From assembly GCA_902773365.1 (NCBI GenBank), contig CACYEG010000065.1:1-7902 (forward strand): 7,902 bases of DNA, written 5' to 3'. The notes under the pieces are model-generated. The model did no database searches. It was not told the origin of the DNA and saw only the letters and a list, made by a program, of their open reading frames with translations. A program made the position numbers and the translations under genes. This document shows, in pieces, positions 1 through 6,335 of the stretch; position 1 is the stretch's first letter, and the number at the start of each line of letters is the position of its first letter. The stretch is from an uncultured Erysipelotrichaceae bacterium (GTDB taxonomy: Bacteria > Bacillota_I > Bacilli_A > RF39 > UBA660).

Positions 1-197
1 TCGTTAAGTCCTAAATTGTTTACAGCATTAGCTGCAGCAGAATTTAAAACTTTTTCAATCATTCTACTAGATTTTGTATTTGTATTAGCTAATATTGCTC
101 TAGCATCATCAAGCTTTTTACCTCTTATTAAATCGATAGTCATTCTTGCTTTTCTTGGAGCAACCATAGCACCTTTATGTATTGCGTATGCTTCCAT
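1..197 (-). CDS. rplV: 50S ribosomal protein L22 (uL22), C-terminus cut by the window edge
   Basis: L22 binds 23S rRNA and sends a beta-hairpin into the peptide exit tunnel of the large subunit. The first 65 codons are visible, starting MEAYAIHKGAMVAPRKARM. They then run through the LIRGKK segment and the NSAAANAVNN helix, both typical of L22. The hairpin region, where macrolide-resistance changes occur in this family, lies beyond the left edge. The ATG at 197 is preceded by AGGAGG at 205-210, which overlaps the rpsS stop codon, so translation is probably coupled to rpsS. Gene order rpsS-rplV is standard for the S10 operon, and rpsC would be expected next. The family call is secure. Confidence 0.96.
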   Translation of the reverse strand, partial: MEAYAIHKGAMVAPRKARMTIDLIRGKKLDDARAILANTNTKSSRMIEKVLNSAAANAVNNLGLN

Positions 198-208
198 AAT
201 CTAACCTC

Positions 209-472
209 CTACTTGTTTCCACCATGTCCAGTGAACTTACGTGTTAATGCAAATTCACCAAGCTTGTGTCCAACCATTTCTTCAGTTACATAGACAGGAA
301 TAAATTCTTTTCCGTTATGTACTGCGAAAGTCAAACCTACAAATTCAGGGAATATTGTAGAGCGGCGAGACCATGTCTTTATGACTTCTTTTTTTGCGCT
401 TGCATTAGCTTTTTCAACTTTTTTCATTAGGCTTTTATCTACAAAAGGTCCTTTTTTTAAACTTCTTGCCAT
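209..472 (-). CDS. rpsS: 30S ribosomal protein S19 (uS19)
   Basis: S19 sits in the head of the small subunit and forms a complex with S13 near the tRNA sites. The 87-residue product has the family hallmarks: the MARSLKKGPFVD start, the TWSRRSTI segment near residue 35, the HNGKEFIPVYVTEEMVGHKLGEF core and the TRKFTGHG end. It is slightly shorter than the E. coli protein (92). The ATG at 472 is 10 nt after the rplB stop. It is preceded not by GGAGG but by TAGGTGAG (478-485), which can still pair with the 16S tail through AGGTGA and contains the rplB TAG stop. Its own TAG stop (209-211) overlaps the rplV ribosome binding site. Confidence 0.98.
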   Translation of the reverse strand: MARSLKKGPFVDKSLMKKVEKANASAKKEVIKTWSRRSTIFPEFVGLTFAVHNGKEFIPVYVTEEMVGHKLGEFALTRKFTGHGGNK

Positions 473-482
473 AAATTCTCAC

Positions 483-1313
483 CTATTTCTTTCTACGACT
501 GATAATTAATTTATCAGAAGCTTTCTTATTTTTACGTGTCTTGTAACCAAGAGCTGGTTTGCCCCATGGAGTCATTGGAGCTTTACGTCCAACTGGAGCT
601 CTACCTTCACCACCACCATGAGGGTGATCGTTAGGGTTCATAACGCTACCACGGTTAGTAGGTCTAACTCCCATGTGTCTTTTTCTTCCTGCTTTTCCTA
701 GATTTACTAATTCATAATCTTCATTCCCAACAGTACCAACTGTTGCCATGCAAGTTCCAAGTATCTTACGCATTTCACCGCTTTGTAGACGAAGAATAAC
801 GTATTTTCCATCACGTCCCATGATTTGTGCACTCGTACCAGCACTTCTTGCAATTTCTCCACCTTTACCAGGTTTGATCTCGATATTATGTACAACAGTA
901 CCAACTGGCATATTAGCAAGTGGTAATGCGTTACCAGCTTTAATATCAGCATTCTCACCTGATACTACGATAGAATCAACTTTCAAATCCTTTGGAGCTA
1001 AGATATATCTCTTTTCTCCATCTTTATATATTAGTAATGCAATATTTGCATTTCTGTTTGGGTCATATTCGATACTTGCAACTCTTGCAGGTATGTCCTT
1101 TTTATCTCTTTTAAAATCGATTATACGATATTTTTGCTTAGCACCACCACCGATGTGATTAACAGTAGTTCTACCTAAATTGTTTCTTCCACCGGTTTTA
1201 GTCTTTTTAGCTAATAAACTTTTTAGAGGAGTAGAAGTAGTTATCTCTTCGTTAGCAAGAGTTGACATTCCACGTCTACCATTTGTAGTTGGTTTATATT
1301 TCTTAATTGCCAT
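483..1313 (-). CDS. rplB: 50S ribosomal protein L2 (uL2)
   Basis: L2 is a primary 23S rRNA binding protein needed for subunit association and for peptidyl-transferase activity. The 276-residue length is typical. The MAIKKYKPTTNGRRGM start, the GGRNNLGRTTVNHIGGGAKQ region (41-60) and the NPNDHPHGGGEGR motif (227-238 region) are all present. His230 in that motif corresponds to the His229 of E. coli L2 that has been linked to peptidyl transfer. The C-terminus is rich in Lys and Arg, as expected. The ATG at 1313 follows a GGAGGG site (1320-1325) that is fused to the rplW TAG stop, so the two genes are probably translationally coupled. Confidence 0.98.
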   Translation of the reverse strand: MAIKKYKPTTNGRRGMSTLANEEITTSTPLKSLLAKKTKTGGRNNLGRTTVNHIGGGAKQKYRIIDFKRDKKDIPARVASIEYDPNRNANIALLIYKDGEKRYILAPKDLKVDSIVVSGENADIKAGNALPLANMPVGTVVHNIEIKPGKGGEIARSAGTSAQIMGRDGKYVILRLQSGEMRKILGTCMATVGTVGNEDYELVNLGKAGRKRHMGVRPTNRGSVMNPNDHPHGGGEGRAPVGRKAPMTPWGKPALGYKTRKNKKASDKLIISRRKK

Positions 1314-1324
1314 AACACACCCTC

Positions 1325-1600
1325 CTATAGTTCTATTTTGTCACCATCAACTAAGGTAACATATGCTTTCTTATAAGTTTTAGTTTGACCAGTATATCTG
1401 CCAACTCTTCTGTTTTTTGGCTTAGTATTTAATGTATTTACTCTACTAACCTTTACGCCAAATGCTTTTTCTACAGCGTCTTTAATTTGAAACTTATTAG
1501 CGTCTTTATTAACTTTAAACACATAAGTTTTTCCATCACTTGTTACAGCAGAAGTTTTTTCAGTAATTACTGGTGAAATAATTATATCTCCGTAATGCAT
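1325..1600 (-). CDS. rplW: 50S ribosomal protein L23 (uL23)
   Basis: L23 lies at the exit of the polypeptide tunnel, where it docks trigger factor and the signal recognition particle. The 91-residue product shows the SPVITEKTSAV segment (9-19), the YVFKV..DANKFQIKDAVEKAFGVKV core and the KPKNRRVGRYTGQT loop typical of bacterial L23. The length is normal for Firmicutes. The ATG at 1600 shares one base with the rplD stop (TAATG), and its GGAGG (1611-1615) lies inside the rplD 3' end. Both points argue for coupled translation with rplD. Confidence 0.97.
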   Translation of the reverse strand: MHYGDIIISPVITEKTSAVTSDGKTYVFKVNKDANKFQIKDAVEKAFGVKVSRVNTLNTKPKNRRVGRYTGQTKTYKKAYVTLVDGDKIEL

Positions 1601-2223
1601 TACTTAAGCGCCTCCTCGATATATTGGATTGCTTCTTCATCGAAGACAATAGTATCAGAGTTAACGATATCTAAAACATTTAATTCATCGGCAAGTATGC
1701 ATGCAACATATCCAAGGTTGCGTGTTGCCATATATAGGTTTTCAGCATCACCTTTAGTTACAAATAATATTTTGCCTTCAAGATTCAATGTCTTGATCAT
1801 ATCTTTAACATTTTTTGTCTTTAAATCTTTAAGTTCAAGACTATCGATAACGAATAATTCTTTATCATTTAGCTTGTGAGTTAAAGCAGATTTAAGTGCT
1901 AGAACTCTTTCTTTCTTATTTGTTTTGAATCCATAACTTCTAGGAGTTGGTCCAAAAACAATTCCACCGTGTCTATATTGTGCAGAACGAATGCTTCCTT
2001 GACGAGCATTACCAGTACCTTTTTGACGATATGGCTTTCTTCCACCACCTGATACTTCGCTACGGTTTTTAGTTTTAGCAGTACCTTGTCTTAAAGAGTC
2101 AAGCTGTAAGCGAATAGCTTTCTTTAAAACGATATCATTTGGTTCAATTCCAAATATTGTTTCATTTAGTTTTAATTCTTTAACGTTTTCACCTTTTACA
2201 TTAATAACATTTGTCTTTTTCAT
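1600..2223 (-). CDS. rplD: 50S ribosomal protein L4 (uL4)
   Basis: L4 binds 23S rRNA, and its extended loop lines the exit tunnel. In E. coli it also represses the S10 operon by binding its leader. The 207-residue protein has the long conserved loop GGGRKPYRQKGTGNARQGS (59-77), then RSAQYRHGGIVFGPTPRSY (79-97), and a normal globular C-terminal half ending EEALK. The ATG at 2223 is preceded by AAGGAG about 8-13 nt upstream (2232-2237). The 27-nt gap to rplC is the longest within the operon and holds nothing but the ribosome binding site. Whether this L4 also controls its own operon through the structured leader at 3438-3501 is an open inference. Confidence 0.97.
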   Translation of the reverse strand: MKKTNVINVKGENVKELKLNETIFGIEPNDIVLKKAIRLQLDSLRQGTAKTKNRSEVSGGGRKPYRQKGTGNARQGSIRSAQYRHGGIVFGPTPRSYGFKTNKKERVLALKSALTHKLNDKELFVIDSLELKDLKTKNVKDMIKTLNLEGKILFVTKGDAENLYMATRNLGYVACILADELNVLDIVNSDTIVFDEEAIQYIEEALK

Positions 2224-2250
2224 TTAAATGTCTCCTTTCACAAGCTCAAA

Positions 2251-3063
2251 TTATGCTTGTGCGTCCTCAGTAGCTTCTTCGCTTGCAGTTTCTTCTTGCA
2301 CTGCAGGAGTTTCTTGAACATTCTCTTCTACTGGTGCGTCTTCGATAATTGGTTCGACATCGACGACACTTTCCTCATTAGAAGGTTGTTCTACTACTTC
2401 GCTTTCGAATGTAACTATTTCTTTAGGTGTTTTTTCTCCGCCCTTAATAGCAGATCTAATTAAAACTAATGAACCAGTTGCACCTGGAATATTGCCACTT
2501 ACTAAAATGTAATTATCGTTATCGCTTACTTCGATAATTTCTAGATTTTGAATTGTTACTGTTTCACATCCCATGTGACCAGCAAGTTTTTTACCCTTTA
2601 ATACTCTCATTGGTCTCATTGTTCCCATAGAACCTGGACGTCTGTGATATCTTGAACCATGTGTTTTAGGCCCTTCACTTTGTCCATGTCTTTTGATAAC
2701 ACCTTGAGTACCTTTACCTTTTGATGTACCTGTTACATCAACCTTTTCGCCAACCTCGAATGTGCTAGCTGTTAAAACTTGTCCTAGCGCGAAATCTTCG
2801 ACATTGATATCTCTTATTTCTTTTAAGAAGCGCTTAGGATTTGTATTTGCCTTTTTGGCATGTCCAATGTCAGTTTTCTTTGCATTGGCACTTTTCTTGT
2901 CAACTATTCCTAATTGAACTGCATCGTATCCATCAGTTGCTTTAGTTTTAACTTGAGTTACGACGTTTGGTTCAATTTCTACAACAGTGACAGGAATAAC
3001 TTTTCCATCTTGCGTAAATGCTTGCGTCATGCCAGCTTTACGACCTAAGATTCCTTTTCTCAT
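2251..3063 (-). CDS. rplC: 50S ribosomal protein L3 (uL3) with an acidic C-terminal extension
   Basis: L3 is an early assembly protein whose internal loop reaches towards the peptidyl-transferase centre. Residues 1-208 are an ordinary L3: the MRKGILGRKAGMTQAF start, GTSKGKGTQGVIKRHG (112-127), the RRPGSMGTM loop (141-149), KGKKLAGHMG (156-165) and a GNIPGATGSLVLIRSA end (190-205). The family normally stops at about 205-215 residues, but this protein runs to 270. From residue 218 onward the tail has 18 Glu/Asp and no Lys or Arg, with many Val, Pro, Thr and Ala, so it is probably disordered. The reading frame is clean and rplD follows directly, so this is not an obvious assembly error. The ATG at 3063 has GGAGG at 3072-3076, 8 nt upstream. 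Confidence 0.97.
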   Translation of the reverse strand: MRKGILGRKAGMTQAFTQDGKVIPVTVVEIEPNVVTQVKTKATDGYDAVQLGIVDKKSANAKKTDIGHAKKANTNPKRFLKEIRDINVEDFALGQVLTASTFEVGEKVDVTGTSKGKGTQGVIKRHGQSEGPKTHGSRYHRRPGSMGTMRPMRVLKGKKLAGHMGCETVTIQNLEIIEVSDNDNYILVSGNIPGATGSLVLIRSAIKGGEKTPKEIVTFESEVVEQPSNEESVVDVEPIIEDAPVEENVQETPAVQEETASEEATEDAQA

Positions 3064-3082
3064 CTAAATAACCTCCACTTTT

Positions 3083-3394
3083 CTATTTTGTTTTAATTTC
3101 AATTCCGATTCCACTTGGTAGATCTAATCTACTCATAGCATCGATTGTCTCTTTAGTAGGATTCTTGATATCAATAAGTCTGTTATGTGTACGTCTTTCA
3201 AATTGTTCTCTTGAATCTTTGTACTTATGAACAGCTCTTAACACAGTAATCTTCTCAACTTCAGTTGGAAGAGGTACTGGGCCAGACACCTCACCACCAG
3301 TTCTCTTAACAGTTTCTAGTATCTTTCCGCAGGCTGTATCTAGTAATCTATGATCATATGCCTTTAGTCTAATACGAATTTTGTTATTTGACAT
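3083..3394 (-). CDS. rpsJ: 30S ribosomal protein S10 (uS10), first gene of the S10 operon
   Basis: S10 is a small-subunit head protein and is also the NusE partner of NusB in transcription antitermination. The 103-residue product matches the family throughout: KIRIRLKAYDHRLLD near the start, the GPVPLPT loop around residue 40, and the RTHNRLIDI segment. I chose the ATG at 3394 rather than two upstream in-frame ATGs. GGGAGG (3403-3408) lies 8 nt before 3394 but only 2 nt before the ATG at 3400, and the family starts just before KIRIRLK. A start at 3505 would add 37 residues, translate through the structured leader and lack a ribosome binding site. It ends with TAG, 19 nt before rplC. Confidence 0.97.
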   Translation of the reverse strand: MSNNKIRIRLKAYDHRLLDTACGKILETVKRTGGEVSGPVPLPTEVEKITVLRAVHKYKDSREQFERRTHNRLIDIKNPTKETIDAMSRLDLPSGIGIEIKTK

Positions 3395-3402
3395 TTGCAT
3401 GT

Positions 3403-3408
3403 CCTCCC
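3403..3408 (-). promoter_or_regulatory. Ribosome binding site that fixes the rpsJ start
   Basis: The minus strand reads GGGAGG here. It stands 8 nt from the ATG at 3394 and 2 nt from the ATG at 3400, which decides for 3394. A small hairpin (3412-3430) ends 3 nt upstream, close enough to affect ribosome access. Confidence 0.85.
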
Positions 3409-3411
3409 TTC

Positions 3412-3430
3412 GTTTACATCTAGTATAAAC
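3412..3430 (-). promoter_or_regulatory. Small hairpin just upstream of the rpsJ ribosome binding site
   Basis: On the minus strand, GTTTA (3430-3426) can pair with TAAAC (3416-3412) around a 9-nt loop. The stem is only 5 bp and AT-rich, so alone it would be weak. Its position directly before the GGGAGG makes it a plausible part of the leader fold, but it could also be chance. Confidence 0.4.
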
Positions 3431-3437
3431 TTGCTCC

Positions 3438-3501
3438 GCACAAATTAACCTGATAGCCACAAATATTCTGACAACCTTGCGTGGCGTATCAGCAACCTTG
3501 C
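3438..3501 (-). promoter_or_regulatory. Structured 5' leader of the S10 operon (candidate autoregulatory RNA)
   Basis: Between the promoter and rpsJ the transcript can form a long imperfect hairpin. The core pairs CTGATA-C-GCCAC (3492-3481) with GTGGCTATCAG (3460-3450): 11 base pairs with one bulged C, closing a 20-nt loop (3480-3461). Below an internal loop, GCA-AGGTT (3501-3494) can pair with AATTT-G-TGC (3446-3438), including two G-U pairs. The sequence GCAAGGTTG occurs twice, once in the outer stem (3501-3493) and once in the loop (3480-3472). r-protein operons often carry such leaders, bound by an encoded protein (L4 in the E. coli S10 operon). I do not recognise this structure as a specific known family, and the pairing was found by eye. 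Confidence 0.6.
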
Positions 3502-3527
3502 ACATCTAAGCAGTCAAACCAAGTATC

Positions 3528-3556
3528 ATTATACATAAAGTCCCTTGTAATTTCAA
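3528..3556 (-). promoter_or_regulatory. Sigma-A type promoter of the S10 operon
   Basis: The minus strand shows TTGAAA (3556-3551), a 17-nt spacer and a perfect TATAAT (3533-3528). This is close to the vegetative consensus with ideal spacing. Transcription should start near 3520-3521, giving a leader of about 127 nt before the rpsJ ATG. The -35 box lies about 22 nt past the terminator of the upstream operon, so the S10 genes are probably transcribed independently of it. Confidence 0.85.
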
Positions 3557-3578
3557 GTGTTTTTTGACATTTTTGCAT

Positions 3579-3615
3579 AAAAAAAACTAAAAGTTTTATT
3601 TATTGCTTTTAGTTT
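3579..3615 (-). terminator. Rho-independent terminator of the membrane/SH3 operon
   Basis: AAACTAAAAG (3615-3606) and CTTTTAGTTT (3593-3584) form a perfect 10-bp stem around a 12-nt loop. A run of five further T residues follows (3583-3579), making eight T in a row with the stem end. It lies 7 nt beyond the stop of the gene at 3623. The stem is AT-rich, so some read-through into the S10 operon is possible. Confidence 0.85.
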
Positions 3616-3622
3616 CCTTTTT

Positions 3623-4780
3623 TTAATTTTTTATTTCTTCATTAGAGACTGCTTTTTTATTCTTTTTATTAACCAGAATAGCAGTAACTATTGCAGTAAG
3701 ACTAACTGACGTTGCAACTATTACACACATAATAACATAATCTTTTTTAGATAGCTTTATCTCTTTATCTTTTTCTTTATTATTTGTAACTTTTGTCGTT
3801 GTGCTTTCTTCAACCACATTACCTTGATCGTCTATTTTTTTAATTGGCTCATTTTCTTCATCCCACAAATAAGTTATCCAGCCTTTAATTTTTTTGTCTT
3901 CGCTTTCATAAAAGACTGCGCACTCTCCGTGGTCTTCATAAATAAATGGGTCTTTAAATATATATCCTGCATCAAGCTTGCCTATTACTTTCGAATCACT
4001 TTCTATTGACTCGTGAATATCACTATTCTTTATTAATTTATAGTTTCCACTATTCTTTATTGCAGTCATATTATATATAAAGCCCTTTTCCCCATTATAA
4101 TCAATATACATACTATATGACCAACCATCAGTAAAATATGGGTCTTTTATAATTGTATAGGCCGGAATTTTACCAACAATATTTGCTTCGGAATATCCAT
4201 CTTTTACTAGAGTTCTTATTTCTCTTTCATAAGGAATTAAATGTTCTTTGGATTCTTCCCATTTATAAACTATCGCGCCTTCATAACTGTTTGCATATCC
4301 TTTTTTTCCATTGTATTCAATATATACCCAAGGCGTAGAAGTATCATTTATTCTACGTACTGTAACTTTTGTTCCTGCATTTATAGTATCACCAGTTGAT
4401 TTATATGCATCTGATGGTCCTTTTTTAATCTCGCTATCTACTAGTACTAAACCATCAACTTTTTCCCCTAGCCAAATGTCTTTTAAACTATCATCAGTTA
4501 CCGTAACATCTTTTATGCTTATAAAGCCGCTTATATTATCTTCATCTAAACTCACCCAAATATAGCCATCTTCTTCCATATCAACCGTAAGAGTTTGACC
4601 ATAATCTATCTTTTTGCTTGTTGGAGTATACTGATTATTTGAATTTTCATAGATAACTGCTCCATCTGGGTTGGTAACTTCTGCTTCGTATGGTCTTACC
4701 ATTGGGGCTCCCATATCTGCTAAGACAATGTTTGGTACTAATACCATTAAACTAATAATAAACAATAATATTTTTTTCAT
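3623..4780 (-). CDS. Secreted, C-terminally anchored protein with tandem SH3-like repeats
   Basis: The 385-residue product begins with a signal peptide (MKKILLFIIS..., likely cleavage after VLA at residue 21), so mature protein would start at DMGAP. About four SH3-like repeats follow at roughly 32-95, 105-172, 182-243 and 246-305. Each ends in a Gly-aromatic turn of the type GFIS, GYAN, GFIY or GWIT, as in bacterial SH3b modules. A Lys/Glu/Thr-rich linker (about 310-345) leads to a transmembrane helix (about 347-370) and a short basic cytoplasmic tail. The repeats would therefore face the cell exterior. SH3b domains often bind peptidoglycan or protein ligands; which applies here is unknown, and I see no catalytic domain. 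The ATG at 4780 has GGAGG 5 nt upstream, and the preceding gene stops 9 nt away. It is the last gene before a terminator. Confidence 0.85.
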   Translation of the reverse strand: MKKILLFIISLMVLVPNIVLADMGAPMVRPYEAEVTNPDGAVIYENSNNQYTPTSKKIDYGQTLTVDMEEDGYIWVSLDEDNISGFISIKDVTVTDDSLKDIWLGEKVDGLVLVDSEIKKGPSDAYKSTGDTINAGTKVTVRRINDTSTPWVYIEYNGKKGYANSYEGAIVYKWEESKEHLIPYEREIRTLVKDGYSEANIVGKIPAYTIIKDPYFTDGWSYSMYIDYNGEKGFIYNMTAIKNSGNYKLIKNSDIHESIESDSKVIGKLDAGYIFKDPFIYEDHGECAVFYESEDKKIKGWITYLWDEENEPIKKIDDQGNVVEESTTTKVTNNKEKDKEIKLSKKDYVIMCVIVATSVSLTAIVTAILVNKKNKKAVSNEEIKN

Positions 4781-4789
4781 ACTTCCTCC

Positions 4790-5140
4790 TTACATTCCAT
4801 TTATTATTAAACCAAGTCCATATGATGATGCATTAAGTATAAGTGACAATGCAAATGGATTGATTGTTTTCTTTTTTAAAACTTTGCTATATATAAATCC
4901 TTCAAATAATAATGTTATTATTTCTAGTATCAGTAATGATATATTTCTTGCTTTTACACTATAGAAAACATTAAAGAAAATAGGTATACTAGTTACTAAT
5001 GGGTTAGTAATAGCATTTACTAATATCACATTAATTATATCTTTTTTTCTATAACCTATCAAGAGCGCAATTAAAGATTCTATTAATATAGTTAAAACTA
5101 AACACTTTAACATCACCAAAGGTATATCTTCTATTCTCAT
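4790..5140 (-). CDS. Small four-TM membrane protein of unknown function
   Basis: The 116-residue protein is almost entirely hydrophobic, with four likely membrane helices at about 8-28, 36-60, 66-86 and 93-113. Several polar residues sit inside or next to the helices: Glu21 in helix 1, a NAITNP motif (42-47) in helix 2, Glu73 and Glu80 in helix 3, and NPFALSLILNASSYG (94-108) in helix 4. Such a pattern suggests a conserved functional core rather than random hydrophobic sequence. I do not recognise a named family, although small membrane proteins with a TNP motif are familiar to me from other Firmicutes. The ATG at 5140 overlaps the stop of the 42-residue gene as ATGA, with no strong Shine-Dalgarno site, so it probably depends on translational coupling. 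The TAA stop abuts the GGAGG of the SH3 gene. Confidence 0.82.
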   Translation of the reverse strand: MRIEDIPLVMLKCLVLTILIESLIALLIGYRKKDIINVILVNAITNPLVTSIPIFFNVFYSVKARNISLLILEIITLLFEGFIYSKVLKKKTINPFALSLILNASSYGLGLIINGM

Positions 5141-5265
5141 TTTTTACTCTCTTTATATCCTAGAATAAATATAATTAATATCATTAATAGATTAACTCCA
5201 ATAATTATCCAAAAAAGATAACTGTAATGACTTATAAATATTGGATTAAATATACTTTTTATCAT
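5137..5265 (-). CDS. 42-residue single-TM small protein
   Basis: This short reading frame fills the gap that would otherwise lie between the transporter and the four-TM gene. The product starts MIKSIFNPIFISHYSYLFW, continues as a hydrophobic helix (about 17-36) and ends with the charged GYKESKK, which fits a single-pass protein with a cytoplasmic C-terminus. The ATG at 5265 overlaps the transporter stop as ATGA, and its TGA overlaps the next ATG in the same way. AAGGTG (5271-5276) stands 5 nt upstream as a ribosome binding site. Two exact ATGA junctions, a ribosome binding site and a coherent membrane segment make it a credible gene despite its length. Its function is unknown; small subunits of this kind often stabilise or regulate a larger membrane partner. 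Confidence 0.8.
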   Translation of the reverse strand: MIKSIFNPIFISHYSYLFWIIIGVNLLMILIIFILGYKESKK

Positions 5266-6317
5266 GAGTACACCTTCTCTTCTTTTATTATTATGTTAAA
5301 GATTAATGCGCATATAATAGACGCAACTACTATCATAGAAGCATTTAATATTTTATTTGTTATTGAAATAAAGAATATAGGTATAGTTCCTAAAAATAAT
5401 CCTACGGTTGTAAAACCAAAAGCTAGTCCAGGTTTATCTTTTAATACACTTACAATAAGCGCTAGTGTAATAGACATGGTCATTGAAAAAAACATTACGC
5501 CAATTAAAGATACCATCATTAAGTTATCTCCAAATAACAAAAATGGTATAGCAAGAAGTGCACTAATTATTCCAATACGTTTAACTCCATAAGCATCTGC
5601 AAGTATCCCACCTAAACACTTTCCTAATCCCATTGTTGAAAATAAGAACACAGTTTGTAGTGTGGTTTTATTCCAACTAGTTGGAATACCATAACCAATA
5701 TAACCTCTTATAATAACAACAAAAGTTGCAAGCATTATTATTAAGTACGGATTAATCTTTTTACTAGCGCAATCATATAAGCAAGTCTTATTCTTTTTAG
5801 TATATCCTTCTGCAAGTAATATAAAAGGTATCATAGTTAAAACTAAAAAAACTATTAACCAAGGGGAAATAGAAGTAGTCGCTAAGAGTCTTCCTGCTAT
5901 AACACCAAAAGATCCACCACCAACAAATATTGCTGGATGTGATAATTTTCCATTAGATGATCTAAGTGTTACCTCTGCTCCACTTACATGCAAAAAAGCA
6001 TTTGCTAAAGACACAATTATTAAAACTAAAAATATGTACGGGAACTTAATTATATATAGGATATATGCTAGCATGAATAGTATAACGCCTATCAGGCCCA
6101 TATTAAGTTTAGGTATCTTATCATTAATATAGCCAATTATACCTTGAGGCACAAAGGCTAGTGCATCATATATAAATGGAATTAACCAAATAAAATGCGC
6201 TCCATTTGTAACTTTTGATAAATAATAAAAACTTGCTACTTCAGTTATTAAATGTACATAAAAATACAAATAACCACTAGCAAGATTTTTAGTTTTTAAA
6301 GTATTTATTATCTTCAT
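5262..6317 (-). CDS. MFS-type membrane transporter, first gene of the operon
   Basis: The 351-residue product has about 12 hydrophobic segments in two halves. Major facilitator signatures are visible: a degenerate loop 2-3 motif GYINDKIPK (62-70) and a better second copy GGILADAYGVKRI (236-248), plus a glycine-rich GGGSFGVIAGR stretch (133-143). A drug or metabolite exporter or an uptake carrier would all fit, and the substrate cannot be told. The frame is open to an ATG at 6386, but I chose 6317. The longer start would overlap the promoter at 6336-6364 and add a charged 23-residue leader, whereas 6317 starts just before the first helix and has a weak GTGAT site 6 nt upstream. The TGA stop overlaps the 42-residue gene. 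At about 350 residues it is compact for the superfamily. Confidence 0.85.
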   Translation of the reverse strand: MKIINTLKTKNLASGYLYFYVHLITEVASFYYLSKVTNGAHFIWLIPFIYDALAFVPQGIIGYINDKIPKLNMGLIGVILFMLAYILYIIKFPYIFLVLIIVSLANAFLHVSGAEVTLRSSNGKLSHPAIFVGGGSFGVIAGRLLATTSISPWLIVFLVLTMIPFILLAEGYTKKNKTCLYDCASKKINPYLIIMLATFVVIIRGYIGYGIPTSWNKTTLQTVFLFSTMGLGKCLGGILADAYGVKRIGIISALLAIPFLLFGDNLMMVSLIGVMFFSMTMSITLALIVSVLKDKPGLAFGFTTVGLFLGTIPIFFISITNKILNASMIVVASIICALIFNIIIKEEKVYS

Positions 6318-6335
6318 AATATCATCACTATTAAA

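Noticed and set aside
16..204. Plus-strand ORF opposite rplV
   Set aside because: It is the shadow of the L22 gene. The minus-strand frame has a perfect ribosome binding site and the family sequence.
748..1158. Plus-strand ORF of 136 codons
   Set aside because: It is the antisense shadow of rplB, whose family identity is certain. The product has no recognisable domain.
3395..3505. In-frame 37-codon extension of rpsJ starting at the ATG at 3505
   Set aside because: It has no ribosome binding site, would translate through the structured leader, and S10 proteins start just before KIRIRLK. GGGAGG at 3403-3408 points to 3394.
5137..5265. Alternative genetic code (TGA as Trp), considered because of the Mollicutes-like composition
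   Set aside because: TGA forms precise ATGA gene junctions at 5262-5265 and 5137-5140, and Trp in conserved r-proteins is encoded by TGG.
5227..5592. Plus-strand ORF of 121 codons
   Set aside because: It lies opposite the transporter and the 42-residue gene, has no ribosome binding site, and its composition is that of an antisense frame in AT-rich DNA.
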